Part shown: piece after piece, positions 35,348-47,949 of the stretch
Position numbering within the stretch: the first letter of the stretch is position 1
Layout of the letters: the number at the start of each line of letters is the position of its first letter
Assembly: GCF_040802235.1 (NCBI RefSeq)
Contig: NC_133169.1
Location: 39,563,034 to 39,627,033 of the forward strand
Length of the DNA stretch: 64,000 nt
Direction of reading: 5' to 3'
DNA from: Manis javanica
Taxonomy: Eukaryota > Chordata > Mammalia > Pholidota > Manidae
Position numbers and translations under genes: made by a program
The notes under the pieces: model-generated
What the model was told of the DNA's origin: nothing
Seen by the model: the letters and a program-made list of their open reading frames with translations, nothing else
Database searches by the model: none

Positions 35348-38300
35348 AATCATGTGGTTTTTGTCTTTCTTTTTGTTGATGTGGTGGATGATGTTGATGG
35401 ATTTTCGAATGTTGTACCATCCTTGCATCCCTGGGATGAATCTCACTTGGTCATGGCGTATGACCCTTTTGATATACTGTTGAATTCTGTTTGCTAATAT
35501 GTTATTGAGTATTTTTGCATCTGCATTCATCAGGGATATTGGTCTGTAATGTTCTTTTTTGGTGCAGTCTTTGCCTGGTTTTGGTATTAAGGTGATGCTG
35601 GCTTCATAGAATGAGTTTGAGAATTCCCTCCTCTTCTATTTTTTGAAAACTTTAAGGAGAATAGGTATCATGTCTTGTCTGTGCGTCTGAAAAAATTCCG
35701 AGGTAAATCCGTCCGGCCCGGGGTTTTGTTCTTTGGTCATTTCCTGATTACATTTTCAATATCTTTGCTCATAATTCATTTGTTTTAACTTTTGTGTTTC
35801 TCCCTTCATCAGTCTTGGAATGTTGTATTTTTCTAGGAGGTTGTCCATTTCTTCTAGGTTTTCCAGCTTGTTGGCATTTAGGATTTCAGAGTAGTCTTTA
35901 ATAAATCTTTGTATTTCTGTGGAGTCTGTCGTGACTTTAATGTTCTCATTTCTGATTATGTTGATTTGTGTTGATTCTCTTTTTCTCTTAATAAGTTTGG
36001 CTAGGGGCTTATATGTTTTGTTTAGTTTCTCAAAGAACCAGCTCTTGGTTTCGTTGATTTTTGCTATTGTTTTATTCTTCTCAATTTTGTTTATTTCTTC
36101 TCTGATTTTATTATGTCCCCCCTTCTGCTGACTTTAGGCCTCATTTGTTCTTCTTTTTCCAGTTTCGATAATTGTGATGTTAGACTATTCATTTGGGATT
36201 GTTCTTCCTTCTTCAGGTGTGCCTGGATTCCTATATACTTTCCTCTTAAGACTGCTTTCACTGTGTCCCACAGAAGTTGGGGCTTAGTGTTGTTGTTGTC
36301 ATTTGTTTCTATATATTCCTTGATCTCTATTTTGATTTGTTCATTGATCCATTGATTATTTAGCAGCATGTTGTTAAGCCTCCATGCGTTTGTGAGCCTT
36401 TTTGTTTTCTTTGTAGAATTTATTTCTACTTTTATACCTTTGTGGTCTGAAAAATTGGTTGGTAGAATTTCAATCTTTTGGAATTTACTGAGGCTCTTTT
36501 TGTGAGGTAGTATGTGGTCTATACTGGAGAATGTTCCATGTGCACTAGAGAAGAATGTATATCCTGTTGCTTTTGGTTGTAGAGTTCTATAGATGTCTAT
36601 TAGGTCCATCAGTTCTACTGTGTTGTTCAGTGCCTCCATGTTCTTACTTATTTTCTGCCCGGTTGATCTATCCTTTGGGGTGAGTGGTGTGTTGAACTCT
36701 CCTAAAATGAATGCATTGCAGTCTGTTTCCCCCTTTAGTTCTGTTAGTATTTGTTTCACATATGCTGGTGCTCCTGTGTTGGGAGCATATATATTTAGAA
36801 TGATTATATCCTCTTGTTGGACTGAGCCCTATATCATTATGTAGTGTCCTTCTTTATCTCTTGTTACTTTCTTTGTTTTGAAGTCTATTTTGACTGATAT
36901 TAGTACTGCAACTCCTGCTTTCTTCTCGCTGTTGTTTGCCTGAAATATGTTTTTCCATCCCTTGACTTTTAGTCTGTACATGTCTTTGGGTTTGAGGTGA
37001 GTTTCTTGTAAGCAGCATATAGAGGGTCTTGCTTTTTTATCCATTCTATTACTCTGTGTCTTTTGATTGGTGCATTAATTCCATTTACATTTAGGGTGAC
37101 TTTTGCAAGATATGTACTTATTGCCATTGCAGCCTTTAAATTTGTGGTAACAAAGGTTCAAGGTTAGCCTCTTTAGTGTCTTACTGCCTAACTTAGTTCC
37201 ATTATTCAGCTGTTATACACACTGCCTGGAGATTCTTTTCTTCTTTCCACTCTTATTCCTTCTCCTCCATTCTTCATATGTTGGGTGTTTTGTTCTGTGC
37301 TCTTTTTAAGAGTGCTCCCATCTAGAGCAGTCCCTGTAAGATGCCCTGAAGAGGTGGTTTGTGGGAAGCAAATTCCCTCAGCATTTACTTGTCTGGGAAT
37401 TGTTTAATCCCGCCATCATATTTAAATGAACGTCATGCTGGATACAGTATCCTTGGTTCAAGGCCCTTCTGTTTCATTGCATTAAATGTATCATGCCATT
37501 CTCTTCTGGCCTGTAGGGTTTCTGTCGAGAAGTCTGATGTTAGCCTGATGGGTTTTCCTTTATAGGGGACCTTTTTCTCTCTAGCTTCCTTTAAAACTCT
37601 TTCCTTGTCTGTGATCTTTGCCATTTTAGTAATTATGTGTTTTGGTGTTGTCCTCATTGGGTGCTTTCTGTTGGGTGTTCTTTGTATTTTCATGGTTTGT
37701 TCGATTATTTCCTCCCCCAGTTTGGGAAAGTTTTCAGCAATTATTTCTTCAAAGACACTTTCTATGACTTTTTCTCTCTCTTCTTCTGGTACCCCTATAA
37801 TACAGATATTGTTCCTTTTGGATTGGTCACACCATTCTCTTAATATTGTTTCATTCCTGGAGATCCTTTTATCTCTATGTCAGCTTCTATGCGTTCCTGC
37901 TCTCTGGTTTCTTTTCCATCAATGGCCTCTTGCATTTTATCCATTGTGCTTATAAATCCTTCCAGTTTGTTTCACTTCTGTAATGTCCTTCCTGGCATCT
38001 GTTATCTCCCTCCAGACTTCATCCCATTGCTCTTGCATTTTTCTCTGCACCTCTGTCAGCATGTTTATGATTTTTATTTTGAATTCTTTTTCAGGAAGAC
38101 TGGTTAGGTCTTTCCCCTTCTCTGGTGTTGTCTCTGTGATCTTGTTTTGCCTGTCATTTTGCCTTTTCATGGTGATAGGAATAGTTTGCAGAGCTGGGAC
38201 GAGTGACGGCTGGAACAACTTCCCTTCTTGTTGGTTTGTGGCCTTCCTCTCCTGGGAGATCAGCGACCTCTAGTGGCTTGTGCAGGGCAGCTTCACGCAG

Positions 38301-39005
38301 ACAGGACTTCTGATCCCTGCCCAGCTGCAATGGAGTTTATCTCTGCTGTTGTTGTGGACGTGGCCTGGCTTGCGCTGCTGCTCCAAGATGGTGTAGCCAC
38401 TTTGGAGGAGTAGTGGGCAGGAAGCTATTTATCTCCGTGAGGGGCCTCCATGCTCCCTGCTGCCCAGGGGGATAGAGTGCCCAGAGATCCCCAGATTCCC
38501 TGCCTCTGTACTGAATGTCCCACCCTTTCCCTTTAAGACTTCCAAAAAGCACTAGCCAAAACAAAACAAAACAAAAAAAATTAAAAAAAAGCCACTCGCT
38601 TTTCTTTGTTCTCTGGCACCAGCCTCAGGGACCTGCTCACCGGTCTTGCTGTCCTGTTTCCCTTGTATCCAGGATCTCACGCATGCACTGTGTCTGCCCT
38701 GGTCCGGATGGCTAGGGCTGGATGTTCAGTGGTCCTGGGCTCCTTCTCCCTTCCCTCTCTTACTCTTCTCCTCCTGCTGGGAGCTGGGGTTTGGGGCACT
38801 CAGGTCCCACCAGGCTGGGGCTTGTATCTTATCCCTTTCATGAGGCTCTGACTTCTCTCAGGTGTGGATGTGGTCTGGATTTTGTCCTGTGTCCTCTGGT
38901 CTCTATTCCAGGAAGTGTTGTCTTTGTTATATTTTCATAAATATATGTGGTTTTGAGAGGAGATTTCCACTGCTCTACTCATGCTGCCATCTTGGCTCCA
39001 CCCCA
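35348..39005 (-). mobile_element. Outer L1, 5' half (5'UTR, ORF1, ORF2 N-terminal half)
   Basis: Continues the L1 interrupted at 27,060. The 5' end is at about 39,005 (CTTGGCTCCACCCC on plus). Then come a 5'UTR with one monomer, ORF1 (38,170 to about 37,330) and the ORF2 endonuclease and N-terminal RT (37,044-35,348; ILGEFNTPLTPKDR near 36,690, SSIDHILPHKKS near 36,510). ORF2 has frameshifts and stops, for example near 36,091 and 35,900. Total length with the 3' half is about 6.1 kb, normal for L1. Confidence 0.9.
37330..38170 (-). pseudogene. L1 ORF1 (outer element), broken
   Basis: Start at the ATG at 38,168-38,170, with the same Lys/Thr-rich N-terminus and coiled coil as the inner copy (LTEVQRKMQEQWDEVW) but without the 33-bp duplication. 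Frameshift or stop between about 37,937 and 37,700. The C-terminal RNA-binding domain is readable (KGKPIRLTSDFSTETLQARR) and ends at a premature stop at 37,433. Non-functional. Confidence 0.8.
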
Positions 39006-40680
39006 CAGTATTTGTTTTAAAGTATTTTGTCTTATCTATATATTGCTACTCCAGCTTTATTTTCATTTCTAGTTCCTTTTTCAATTTCATTTCCATTTCC
39101 TTTTTCCATCCCTTCACTTTTGGAGCATGTGACTTCTTACCTGAAGTGAGTCTCTTGTAGGCAATATGTTGATGTGCCTAGTTTTTTCTTTTATCTCTTC
39201 AGCCATCTATGTCTTATGATTGGAAGATTTAGTCCATCATAGTTAAAATAATTATTGAGAAGTATATACTTAATGCTGTTTTTTAAATTGTTTTCTGGTT
39301 GTTCTTGTAGATCTCTCTACCTTTCATTTCCCTTGGTTGTTTCCCTTGTGGTTTGATGTTTTCCTCTAGAGTTGTGTTGTTTTTCTTTTGTGTGTTTTTG
39401 TGTATTATAGATTTTTTATTTGTGGTTACCTAGAGGTACATATATATTGGCCAATATATATAATAGTCTATTTAAGCTGACAATCACTTAAGCTTGACAT
39501 CTAAAAGTACTGCAGTTTTACTCCTTCCACCATATTTAATGTTTTTTTTGTGTGTGTGTCATATAATACAGCTTTTTGCTTTGTGTATCTCTTTACTACA
39601 TATTGTAGCTATAGTTGATTTTACTATTTTTAACTTTTATATTCATAGAACATTTATAAGTGGGTGATTCATGGTCTTTATATTTTCCTGTATCAGTTTT
39701 TTTAATTACAGCCTTTTCTTTTTTCTTAAAGACTCTTTACCATTTCTTTTAAAGCTAATTTAGAGGTCATGAACACCTTTAACTTTTTTTTAGGAAATGT
39801 TATTTATCTTTTAATTCTGAATGACTGTCTAGCTCTGTAGACTATTCTTGGTCTTAAGTTTTTCACTTTCAGCACTTTAAATATGTCCTGCCTCTTCTTT
39901 CTGGGTTCTGGGGATTCTGCAGAAAAATCAGCATATGAATATGTTTTCTCCTTGTGTCTTTTGATCTCTCTTTCTCTTTAACTTTGGCCTTTTTAAGTGT
40001 GATTTGTTTTCCTCTTAGCTACTTTGGGTTCATGTTGTTTGGAATCTCTCTGCTTCCTGGACCTGGATGTCTGTTTCTTAACTGAGCTTAGGGATGTTTT
40101 CAGACATTATTTTTCAAACCAGTTTTCTTCCTATTTCCCTCCTTCTTATCAATCTAGGACACTTATAATGTGAATGTTCCTATGCTTGATATTGTCCCAC
40201 AAGTCCCTTACTCTGTGTTCATGTTTAAAAATTTGTTTACCTTAGTGCTTTTCTGATTGGATGACCTTCACTATTCTGTCTTCCAGATCACTGATCCATT
40301 GATCTGAATCCTCCAACCTTTCTTGATCCCACCTACTGTATTCTTCATTTATTTTATTTTATTCTTCAGCTCTGATTTGTTCTTTCTTATAATTCCAATC
40401 TTTTATTTTTCTCACTGTGCTTCTCAAATTTTTTCCCAAGTATGGTTACGAACATTTTGACCATTATTTTCAACTCTTTGTTAGGCATATAATGTCCATT
40501 TCATTAGTAGATTTGCTGTCATTTTACCTTGTTTCATCTTTTAGTACATATCCTTCTGTCTCCTCATGTTGTATGACTTTCTGTGTTTATATCTAATAAC
40601 TAAGCACAGCAGTTATCTCTCTCAATTTCAGGAATCACCTTGTGTAGGAGATCCCCCTATTTAGACAGCATGTGCCGGGC
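39006..40680 (-). mobile_element. Older L1, 5' part, minus strand
   Basis: Antisense ORF2 N-terminal text (TTGCTACTCCAGCTTTATTT near 39,045, GTGAGTCTCTTGTAGGCAAT near 39,146) grading into ORF1-like text (CTGGACCTGGATGTCTGTTT near 40,058). Far more mutated than the two L1s to the left. The outer L1 inserted at or beside its left end. Confidence 0.75.
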
Positions 40681-40684
40681 ATGT

Positions 40685-41230
40685 TTGGCAGGTCAGATGG
40701 ATCTGATTTGTAGATAATTTTTCCCCATTTAATAGGTTGTCTTTTCATTTTGTTGATCATTTCTCTGGCTTTTTCCTTTGATAAACTCCATGTTGTTTAT
40801 TGTTGATTCATATGCTTTATGTGTCATATCCAAAAATATATTGCCAAGATGCACATGAAGGAAATACTGTCATGCTCTCTTCTAGAAGTTTTATATTTTT
40901 CTAGTCTTCATAGTTATACAGGTAATATTTGTGAATAATGTAAGATAGGGATGCAATTTCTTCTTTACATGTGAATCTCAAGTTTTTCCAGCACCATTAA
41001 AAAAGGAATTTTTGCAAAGAGTATTCATCTCTTGTCAAATATTTGTTAGATAAGTGTCAAGTTTCTCATCCTTCATTCCTGTTCCATTGGTCTATGTGTC
41101 TGTTTTATGATTAACTATACAGTTTCAAGTTCATATCTTTTTCATTTAGTGTGAAATCAGACATTTGATGACTATTGCTTTGTTCTTCTTTCTCAGATTT
41201 GCTCTGAATAATTTATATGTATCCACAAAA
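40685..41230 (-). mobile_element. Older L1 ORF2 C-terminal fragment
   Basis: Antisense ORF2 landmarks including TTTACATGTGAATCTCAAG and TTTTTCCAGCACCATTAAA near 40,964-41,000 and GTTCCATTGGTCTATGTGTC near 41,082. Many stops in all frames. Confidence 0.7.
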
Positions 41231-41329
41231 GATCCAGATTAGCAAAAGTAAATCTGGGAAAAAGGAACAAGCGTTTCTTCATTTCCTTTTTCAGTTCAAC
41301 CTGCTATTATTTGACTCCTTGATCTGCAC

Positions 41330-42560
41330 TCATGTTTTAATAAACTATATTTTAAAAGTTTTAAATGTATAGCAAATTTAAGTGGTTGATATAGAGATTC
41401 CCATATGCCCTCTGCTCTCACACATGCAAAGATTCACCATTATCAACAACCAATCCCAGAATGGAAAATGTGTTAAAATTGATGAGCGTCCTTTGACCCT
41501 GAAAGTCCATAGTTTACATTAGGGTTCTCTCTTCATGTGTATACTCTATGGATTTGAACATATGTGTTGTGGTATGTATCCACCATTATGGTGTAACACA
41601 GAGTATGTTCACTGCACTGAGAATCCTACATTTATACCTATTCATCCTGTCTCCCATTTTGCTCTAGGCAATCACTGATATTTTCAATGTTCCCAGAGTT
41701 TTGCTCATTTTCTAGAAGCTCATGTTGTTCGAACTATACTCAAGGTTGCTTTGTCAGATTGGCCTTCTATTAGTGATATGCATTTATGATTTGTCCATGT
41801 CTTTTTCATAGCTTGATAGCTCATTCAATTTTAGTGTTGACTGATATTCTATTGTTGGGTGTAACCCACTTTATCAATTTACCTGCTGAAGGAGATCGTG
41901 GTTGGTTCCATGTTTGATAATGATAAATAAAGCTGGTGTTGACAGCCTTTTCTAGCCACTCCTGTGCACATATGGTTTCAAATACTTTGGGAAAATATCA
42001 AGAAGTGTAGTTTCTGGGTCATATAGCAAGAGTATGTTTAGTTTTGTAAGAAATGGCCAAAATATCTTTCAAATCAGATGCACCATTATATATTCCCCTC
42101 AGCAACATACTAGAATTCCTTTTGTTCAACAAACTTGAAATGATTTCATGTGGCTAGTGCTCTGGATTTTGGCCTTTCCAGTGGGTGTGTAGTGCCATCT
42201 AACTGCTGCTTTAATGCATTTTTGTGATGGCAGATAATGTAGAGCATTTGTTCACATGCAACTGTTAAAGGCATTGACATATCCTACATCACATTGTTTT
42301 CTGGTTTGTGTTGAATGTTCTTTTTACTGTAGTCTGTGAGATATGTTTTTGGTAAATGTTTTCTCATAAGCTGGGACTTATCTTCTCACTCTCTTGACTG
42401 ACTCTGAAAGAGAGGAAATTGTTAAATTTTTTGAAGTCCAGTTTATCAAGTATATTTCTTGTGGATCATACCTTTTGTGCTGTATCTAAGAGTATCACCA
42501 AGTGCAAAGTTGTCTATATTTTCTCATATATTATCTACTAGGAGATTTATAGTTTTAGTA
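41330..42560 (-). mobile_element. Ancient L1/HAL1-like ORF2 end and 3' region
   Basis: Antisense landmarks such as TGTATCCACCATTATGGTG near 41,575 and the ATTCTATTGTTGGG stretch near 41,848 are typical of old L1M or HAL1 copies. Divergence is high; the assignment is by resemblance. Confidence 0.55.
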
Positions 42561-44109
42561 CTGAATAATGAGTGACACACACAATACTATTTCAGTTTCA
42601 TGGATAGAAGATACTGATTTGATATATTTATATTATAAAATGATCAATGTGATAGGCAAGTTATTATCTGTTTAACAGAAAAAACACAGGTCGATCACAG
42701 GGTCACATATGCTAGGCCAAATCATGAAATTAGGACTTAGTATTTAACTTAATTGCACTTCATCCTTCCCAAAAATGTAGTGGTCAGTCACAAATTTTCT
42801 ATTGATCATCAATAAAATAGTCTATCTTTTGTGCCCTCTCCATTGCACAAAAGATGTAATCTTTTTGAGTTCGCTCCCCTGTTCACAATTTTTGAGGACC
42901 ATTTTTGAGCAACATGTTTGCTCTTTTTGCATTGATTTTCCAGATATAATTGTCTTTGCAGGGCAGATGAACATGAGCTTGTAGACAGTGGTACCTGGGT
43001 TTGTACTGAGCTGGCTGAATTGCCTACCACTCAGTTTTGTTGGCAGTTTTCTCTCAAGTTCAGCTGAACTTACAGAAGTTTCTGCCTCAGACAGGACCCT
43101 TGCCTTCCAGATCATAAATTCCTGCGTGGAAACCTAGATAAAGTTCTGCAAGAAGGTGGTATTTTATATAAGGACCTGTTGGCCAGGATGCAGTCACATC
43201 TTTTGGTTATTGCTACTGTTTACATGTGCATTTTTGGTCTTGTTTTATGTAAACAAGGATATTTCCAGCAGGACAAAATAGTCATTATAATTGGTGGCCA
43301 AAATTCGAGTATTGAAAGGCTGTTAAAGTGCTCATCACATCAAGAATACTCCCATGATAGGTTGTTTATATATGGATTAGATAGATACTAATTCAATCAC
43401 CAATCTCAAAAAAGCTTCTGTGCAAGGAGTTACATTGCAAAACAGACACAATCCTCAACCCCATTGCATATTCCTTTGTGGTATCACATCCACTCCAAGC
43501 AACAGAAATGTTTTAGCTAATGAGGTCTTTAAATTGTAAAGAGTCAAATCACCACCTTCCAGCTGTAAAAACTGAAGTTCTGGATGCATTGAATATCCAG
43601 GAAAAGTGACAGTATCTTAATAAGTTTTTTGTGTGTCCTGAGAACTTGGTTTAATGAATGTCTGGTTGGAGACCCTGTGGCCAGACAGATATGTGTATTT
43701 TATTCCATTTGTGGCCAAAATGGCTAGACAGAAGTGTGGGTTAATTTACATTTGCAGCTTTAGCTCTACCAATAATTGTAAGCCTTCTGGGAAATTACAA
43801 CCTAGAATGACTGTGGCCCTTATGAAGTACATTCCAGTTAGATAAAATCATTTAGGAAGTATATTTAAAAAAGTCTTTAAAATTCCAGATTAGTTTCATT
43901 AAAGGCAGCAAAAAGATAATGAGAAATGGAAGATATGAGATCCTTAAGACAAAAGATATAAGACTGGGCACTTCCTTCTTTCCTTCTTTAAAAATCCATC
44001 CCCAAAATAAAAATAAAAACATTAAAAAAAATCCATCCCAGTTACCCACTTCTGAAAAGAGCGCATCAGCATAAATAAGTTTGTCAAATTAGTAGCTTAG
44101 AGACATCTG
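42561..44109. other. Intergenic, nothing recognised
   Basis: AT-rich sequence with short accidental frames only (longest near 43,115-42,822 on minus). None looks like a known protein, and no named repeat was identified. Confidence 0.4.
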
Positions 44110-44433
44110 TATGTGGGTATAAGAATACAGTAATTTATCCTCCATTTACCCCATGGTCCCAAGCTCATAAGCTGGTGAAAATTATGCCTGGGCTTGCCTT
44201 GACTTGCTCCACCTCATTTCTAAACATTCCGACCCACCCCCAAGGCTACAGCCCAAGGTGATCCACTCCCACAAAAGACACAATGCTCTGTGCTATGGGG
44301 CTGCTCTCTCTCTCTCTCTTTCTCTAGGGGCAGCCACTTTCTCTTTCAGATAATAAAATATCATCTTACGTGGGCCCATGTCTCCTGAGTCATTCTGGGC
44401 TAAGAAGGGTCATCACAACGATATACCCTATCA
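44110..44433 (+). mobile_element. LTR of an ERV-H-like class I retrovirus
   Basis: Homologous, in inverted orientation, to 63,098-63,325 (shared CCCCATGGTCCCAAGC and AATTATGCCTGGGCTTGCC). Contains a CT-repeat stretch near 44,305, AATAAA near 44,352 and ends in CA at 44,432-44,433, two bases before a primer binding site. The left boundary is approximate. Confidence 0.7.
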
Positions 44434-44434
44434 T

Positions 44435-44452
44435 TGGTGCCATGACTTGGAT
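44435..44452 (+). other. Primer binding site, tRNA-His type
   Basis: TGGTGCCATGACTTGGAT differs by two transitions from the complement of the 3' end of mammalian tRNA-His. It lies just after the LTR end, where minus-strand DNA synthesis is primed. His priming is characteristic of the ERV-H group. Confidence 0.75.
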
Positions 44453-44960
44453 GAGGTTCTCCCACTGACTTTGCTCTTCCAACAGGAATCTGAGCTGCTT
44501 TGGGGACTCTCACTGTCTGATCCTCCTCCACGGGCTCACTGTCCATTTCCCCAGTTGCTCATCTTCTCACCCAACACTGCCTTCGATTTGGTGAGTCTCC
44601 CCTTCATGGTTGATTTAAATGCCCCTTTAGAACTTGGGAAGTGACTGTTGAGTGTACGGTACTCCCAAGGGCTCCTCCAGAACAGAGGTACCCCCAACCA
44701 TGACTTTAAGAGTCATGGTTGATCCCCATAGTCCCATAGTCAACCCTTCTCTGCCTCCCCATGGTGAGAATCCTCATTCATTGAGGCCCAGTCTCCCTTT
44801 ATCTCTCATAAACTCCTGGTACCAGGTACCGAGCCTCCTCAGCATTTTGCCTTGACCACGTGGTTAGAAGTGGTGACAATCCCCTGTGTCTGGTCTTCTC
44901 TGCGACCTTCTCAATCGCTCTGGAATGCCTTAGCAACTTCTGAATGGTCTCATTCTCACC

Positions 44961-45274
44961 ATGGGAGCTGGCCCCTCCATTCCCACAGATTCACCGCTGG
45001 GGTGTTTACTTAATAATCTAAAACCTTCCACCTCACTCCAGACCTCAAACCTTTTTGCTACTGTAATGAGATCTGGTCACAGTATCCCTTGGACAATCAG
45101 TCTAAATGGCCCCCCAATGGCTCTTTAGATCCTAAAATTCTCTGCAACTTATACAACTTCTGTGAGCACATGGCAAATGAAAAGAGATCCCATATATCCA
45201 GGCTTTTTCCTACCTCCAAACCAAGCTCTCGCTCTGTCTCCCCTGAAATCCTAAACACCTACTACTTGCCTTAA
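44961..45274 (+). pseudogene. ERV-H-like gag N-terminal remnant
   Basis: Gag forms the retroviral core. The ATG at 44,961 starts MGAGPSIPTDSPLGC, with Gly2 suited to N-myristoylation. A frameshift follows within about 35 codons, and homologous-looking coding continues from 45,089 in another frame (DNQSKWPPNGSLDPK, CEHMANEKR) to a stop at 45,274. It sits about 500 bp after the His-type PBS, the normal place for gag. Downstream pol and env are missing. Confidence 0.65.
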
Positions 45275-45412
45275 AGTCCACACCCCTCAGCTTTTTTCAA
45301 GTTCCCAAATATCCTCAACTGCCTATAAAACCCCTAGACAATGCACCACCACGGGCTCGCTTGTCCCTTCCTGGCTCATGCCAGGAGCTCTGTCTGTCCT
45401 CTCACTGTATCA

Positions 45413-46881
45413 TTACATCTCAATCTGTATATTTGTATGTCTAAGTGTGTAAATGAAAAATATTTTTCTACCTCTGGGTGGTAGTAATAAAAACTTATTT
45501 AGAGACAAGAACTTGTGAAAATTAGGCATTCTAAACCTTCCAGAAAATTCTAATAGAAAATATTAAGCATTAATCCTAATTTAAGTTGAACTGAAATAGA
45601 CATGTCCTTATAGTTATCAGCTGCCTAAGTTTACCTAAAGTCATTTTAGTTAATGTTATCTCTAAAATCTTTCAAAGAAAAATTCTTAAAGTGAAGTGTA
45701 GATTTGTTTAATGTGAATAAAATATCATCATTGTTGGGAATGAATAAACTAAGTGTAGCAGGTGAACATCATAATAATAGTGTGTTACAGTGTGTATACC
45801 TACAAACAGCCTGAAAATCTTTGTGGTAACCTAAAACCTCAAAGTTTTGCTAAGTAGACATATTTTGTGCTTAGAGATTGTGCTGTACAGCACATAGTTC
45901 CAGAAATTATAGTGTGTTCATAAATTTTTAATCTAAAGAATGCTAGTGTAATAGTTTACAATAGCCCACTTCTCAGTGTTCACTAAAAATTAAAGTTCCT
46001 AATAGTTTTAAGTTCTAATTTAAACTACTTAAAGAAAACATCTCTGCTTGCTAAAAAAGATGTGTGTTTTAATAAGAGAAGGTGTAAGGGATAAAAATTT
46101 GTTTTGTTAAGGGTAAAAGGTAACTCTTCTAATGTAAAACTGTTTATTTAGAGAGAAAGAACACTGAATGTAAAAAAGAAAGTTGTAGAAAGTTTGTGGA
46201 AAATTGATATAATCATGCTTAGTGAAATTAAAGCAAATTAGTCTCGATATCAAGTATACAGCAAAACTAGAATTTTTTGTTTGTTAAAAGAACAAAGATG
46301 TATTAGTTAATGTTGAAAGATTGCAAAGGGTTTTCTAATTGTTTTATCAAAACGGTTTCTCATGCATAAAGTCTCAGTGAGTTGTCTGAGTATTTAAGAA
46401 AATGAGATCTTAATATTAAAAGGACTAAAAGCTAAGCTGTGCTAACAGCTGTGTAACCTTCTGTATTTGCCTTTAAAATCTTTTATTGTCATTCTGGTTA
46501 AATAAATAAGTATTGTTTCATAGTGGCTTATGATTCTATTTAGGCTATTTAGGCAAGTGCCTTGAAAACTTTAACAGCTTCCCAAAATCAAATTCAAAAA
46601 GGTGCTTTTTACCTCTAGTTCACTCTGATATTTTCCTGAGAGCCCCCAGAACATGTCAGAATTTTTTTTTCTCCTCATTGAGAAAAACATTTGGCTAATA
46701 TGGCTTATTTACCTGATATATATTTTTAAAAAAGCACTGTCAAAAAGAATGATGCTAAACTTTGTTACTAAATGTTTTATGTTACAAAAATATCCGAATT
46801 TCCTTATGTCAACAGTCTTATAGTAAGATCTCATCAGATATTTAACCATTGTCACTTGTAAGTCTTTTGTCACTTATACTC
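45413..46881 (+). repeat. AT-rich interspersed repeat, copy 1
   Basis: Aligns in the same orientation with 62,318-64,000: TCTAAGTGTGTAA at 45,440 and 62,347, GACATGTCCTTATAGTTAT at 45,599 and 62,502, CAGTGTGTATA near 45,788 and 62,710, TAATCATGCT near 46,210 and 63,332. Spacing agrees throughout except for one insertion in copy 2. No coding frame is preserved. It may be noncoding internal sequence of an ERV, since both copies border ERV parts; the class is undetermined. Confidence 0.75.
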
Positions 46882-47949
46882 ACTGTTTTATTATGATTAA
46901 ACTAGTAAAAACCTAAATTCCAGCAGAACAAATATCCTAAACTAGTAAAAACTATATTTCAACAAAGCAGGTATTAGTTACGTAAGATTAAGTAAATGAA
47001 AGAAAATGATTTTGTGGCTTTTTGTTTCAAATGTTGCTGATAAAGTGTTTTAAGCTTTTTCTCTTAAGCTGAGAACAGTTTAATGAATAGTAATACCTTT
47101 ATAAGCAGAATTGAAACATTTATCTTTCTCTCTACCTGACTCCTTCAGAATTTTTAAAGTCTCAGTATTTTTTATATTTCATGGCAGTATGTTTATTTGC
47201 ATAAGTTCAATAAGAACCTGATTTCCTTATAAGAGGGCCAATTAAAAACACTGGTTATATTACCAAGGTTTTGACTGGAATGTTATACCTGAAAGACACG
47301 TGTGCAAACTCAGATATGAACAGACAGCTTTAAGGAACTAAGGTTGACTTTATATAGCCAACAAAGCCCCCTAGAAGAACTAGCTTTATACCTTGCTTAT
47401 AGGGTTCCCAGCAGCCTTAGCAGGTGAGTAAGGAAGGTGCAGGAACCTCAGGAATATCTTGGAAACCTCAAGAAGAGAGGAATTCACCCAAATCTACTGG
47501 TACTGCAGGCAAAACCTGATGGCAATTCTGGCTTGGCTTTCTGGCCTCAAGAAGCCTTTAAAAGTACAATCTGAAATTCCTTATAAAAAGTTCCAGCAAA
47601 TCACAATTAAAAGATCCTATGTAATCATATACTCTTCTTGCTGAACTTATGCAATAATCAAGCCAGCTGTTAATTAATTTCTTAATCTGGCTACTTCTAA
47701 TAAAAATGAGGGTGATTTTACTGAAAAGTATTGTTTAAATAATGCAGTCCTATCTATACTAAATCCTAATACTAGTCATTGAGATTTAAACTCAATCCAG
47801 AATTATAGTTTTCCCATGATATCTGGCTATGAATCTCAATTATAAAATTCATATTTCTAGTTCTCATATTCAGCCATGCATTCTTAATCTTGCTTGTGTT
47901 AGGAAACAGTATAAAACCTAAATGTGATTTATTCCCACTAGGATGTTTA
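46882..47949 (+). other. Continuation of the AT-rich repeat or unknown sequence
   Basis: Same base composition as the preceding repeat, but its counterpart lies beyond the right edge of the window. No gene or named repeat is visible. Leads into an LTR near 47,950. Confidence 0.4.
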
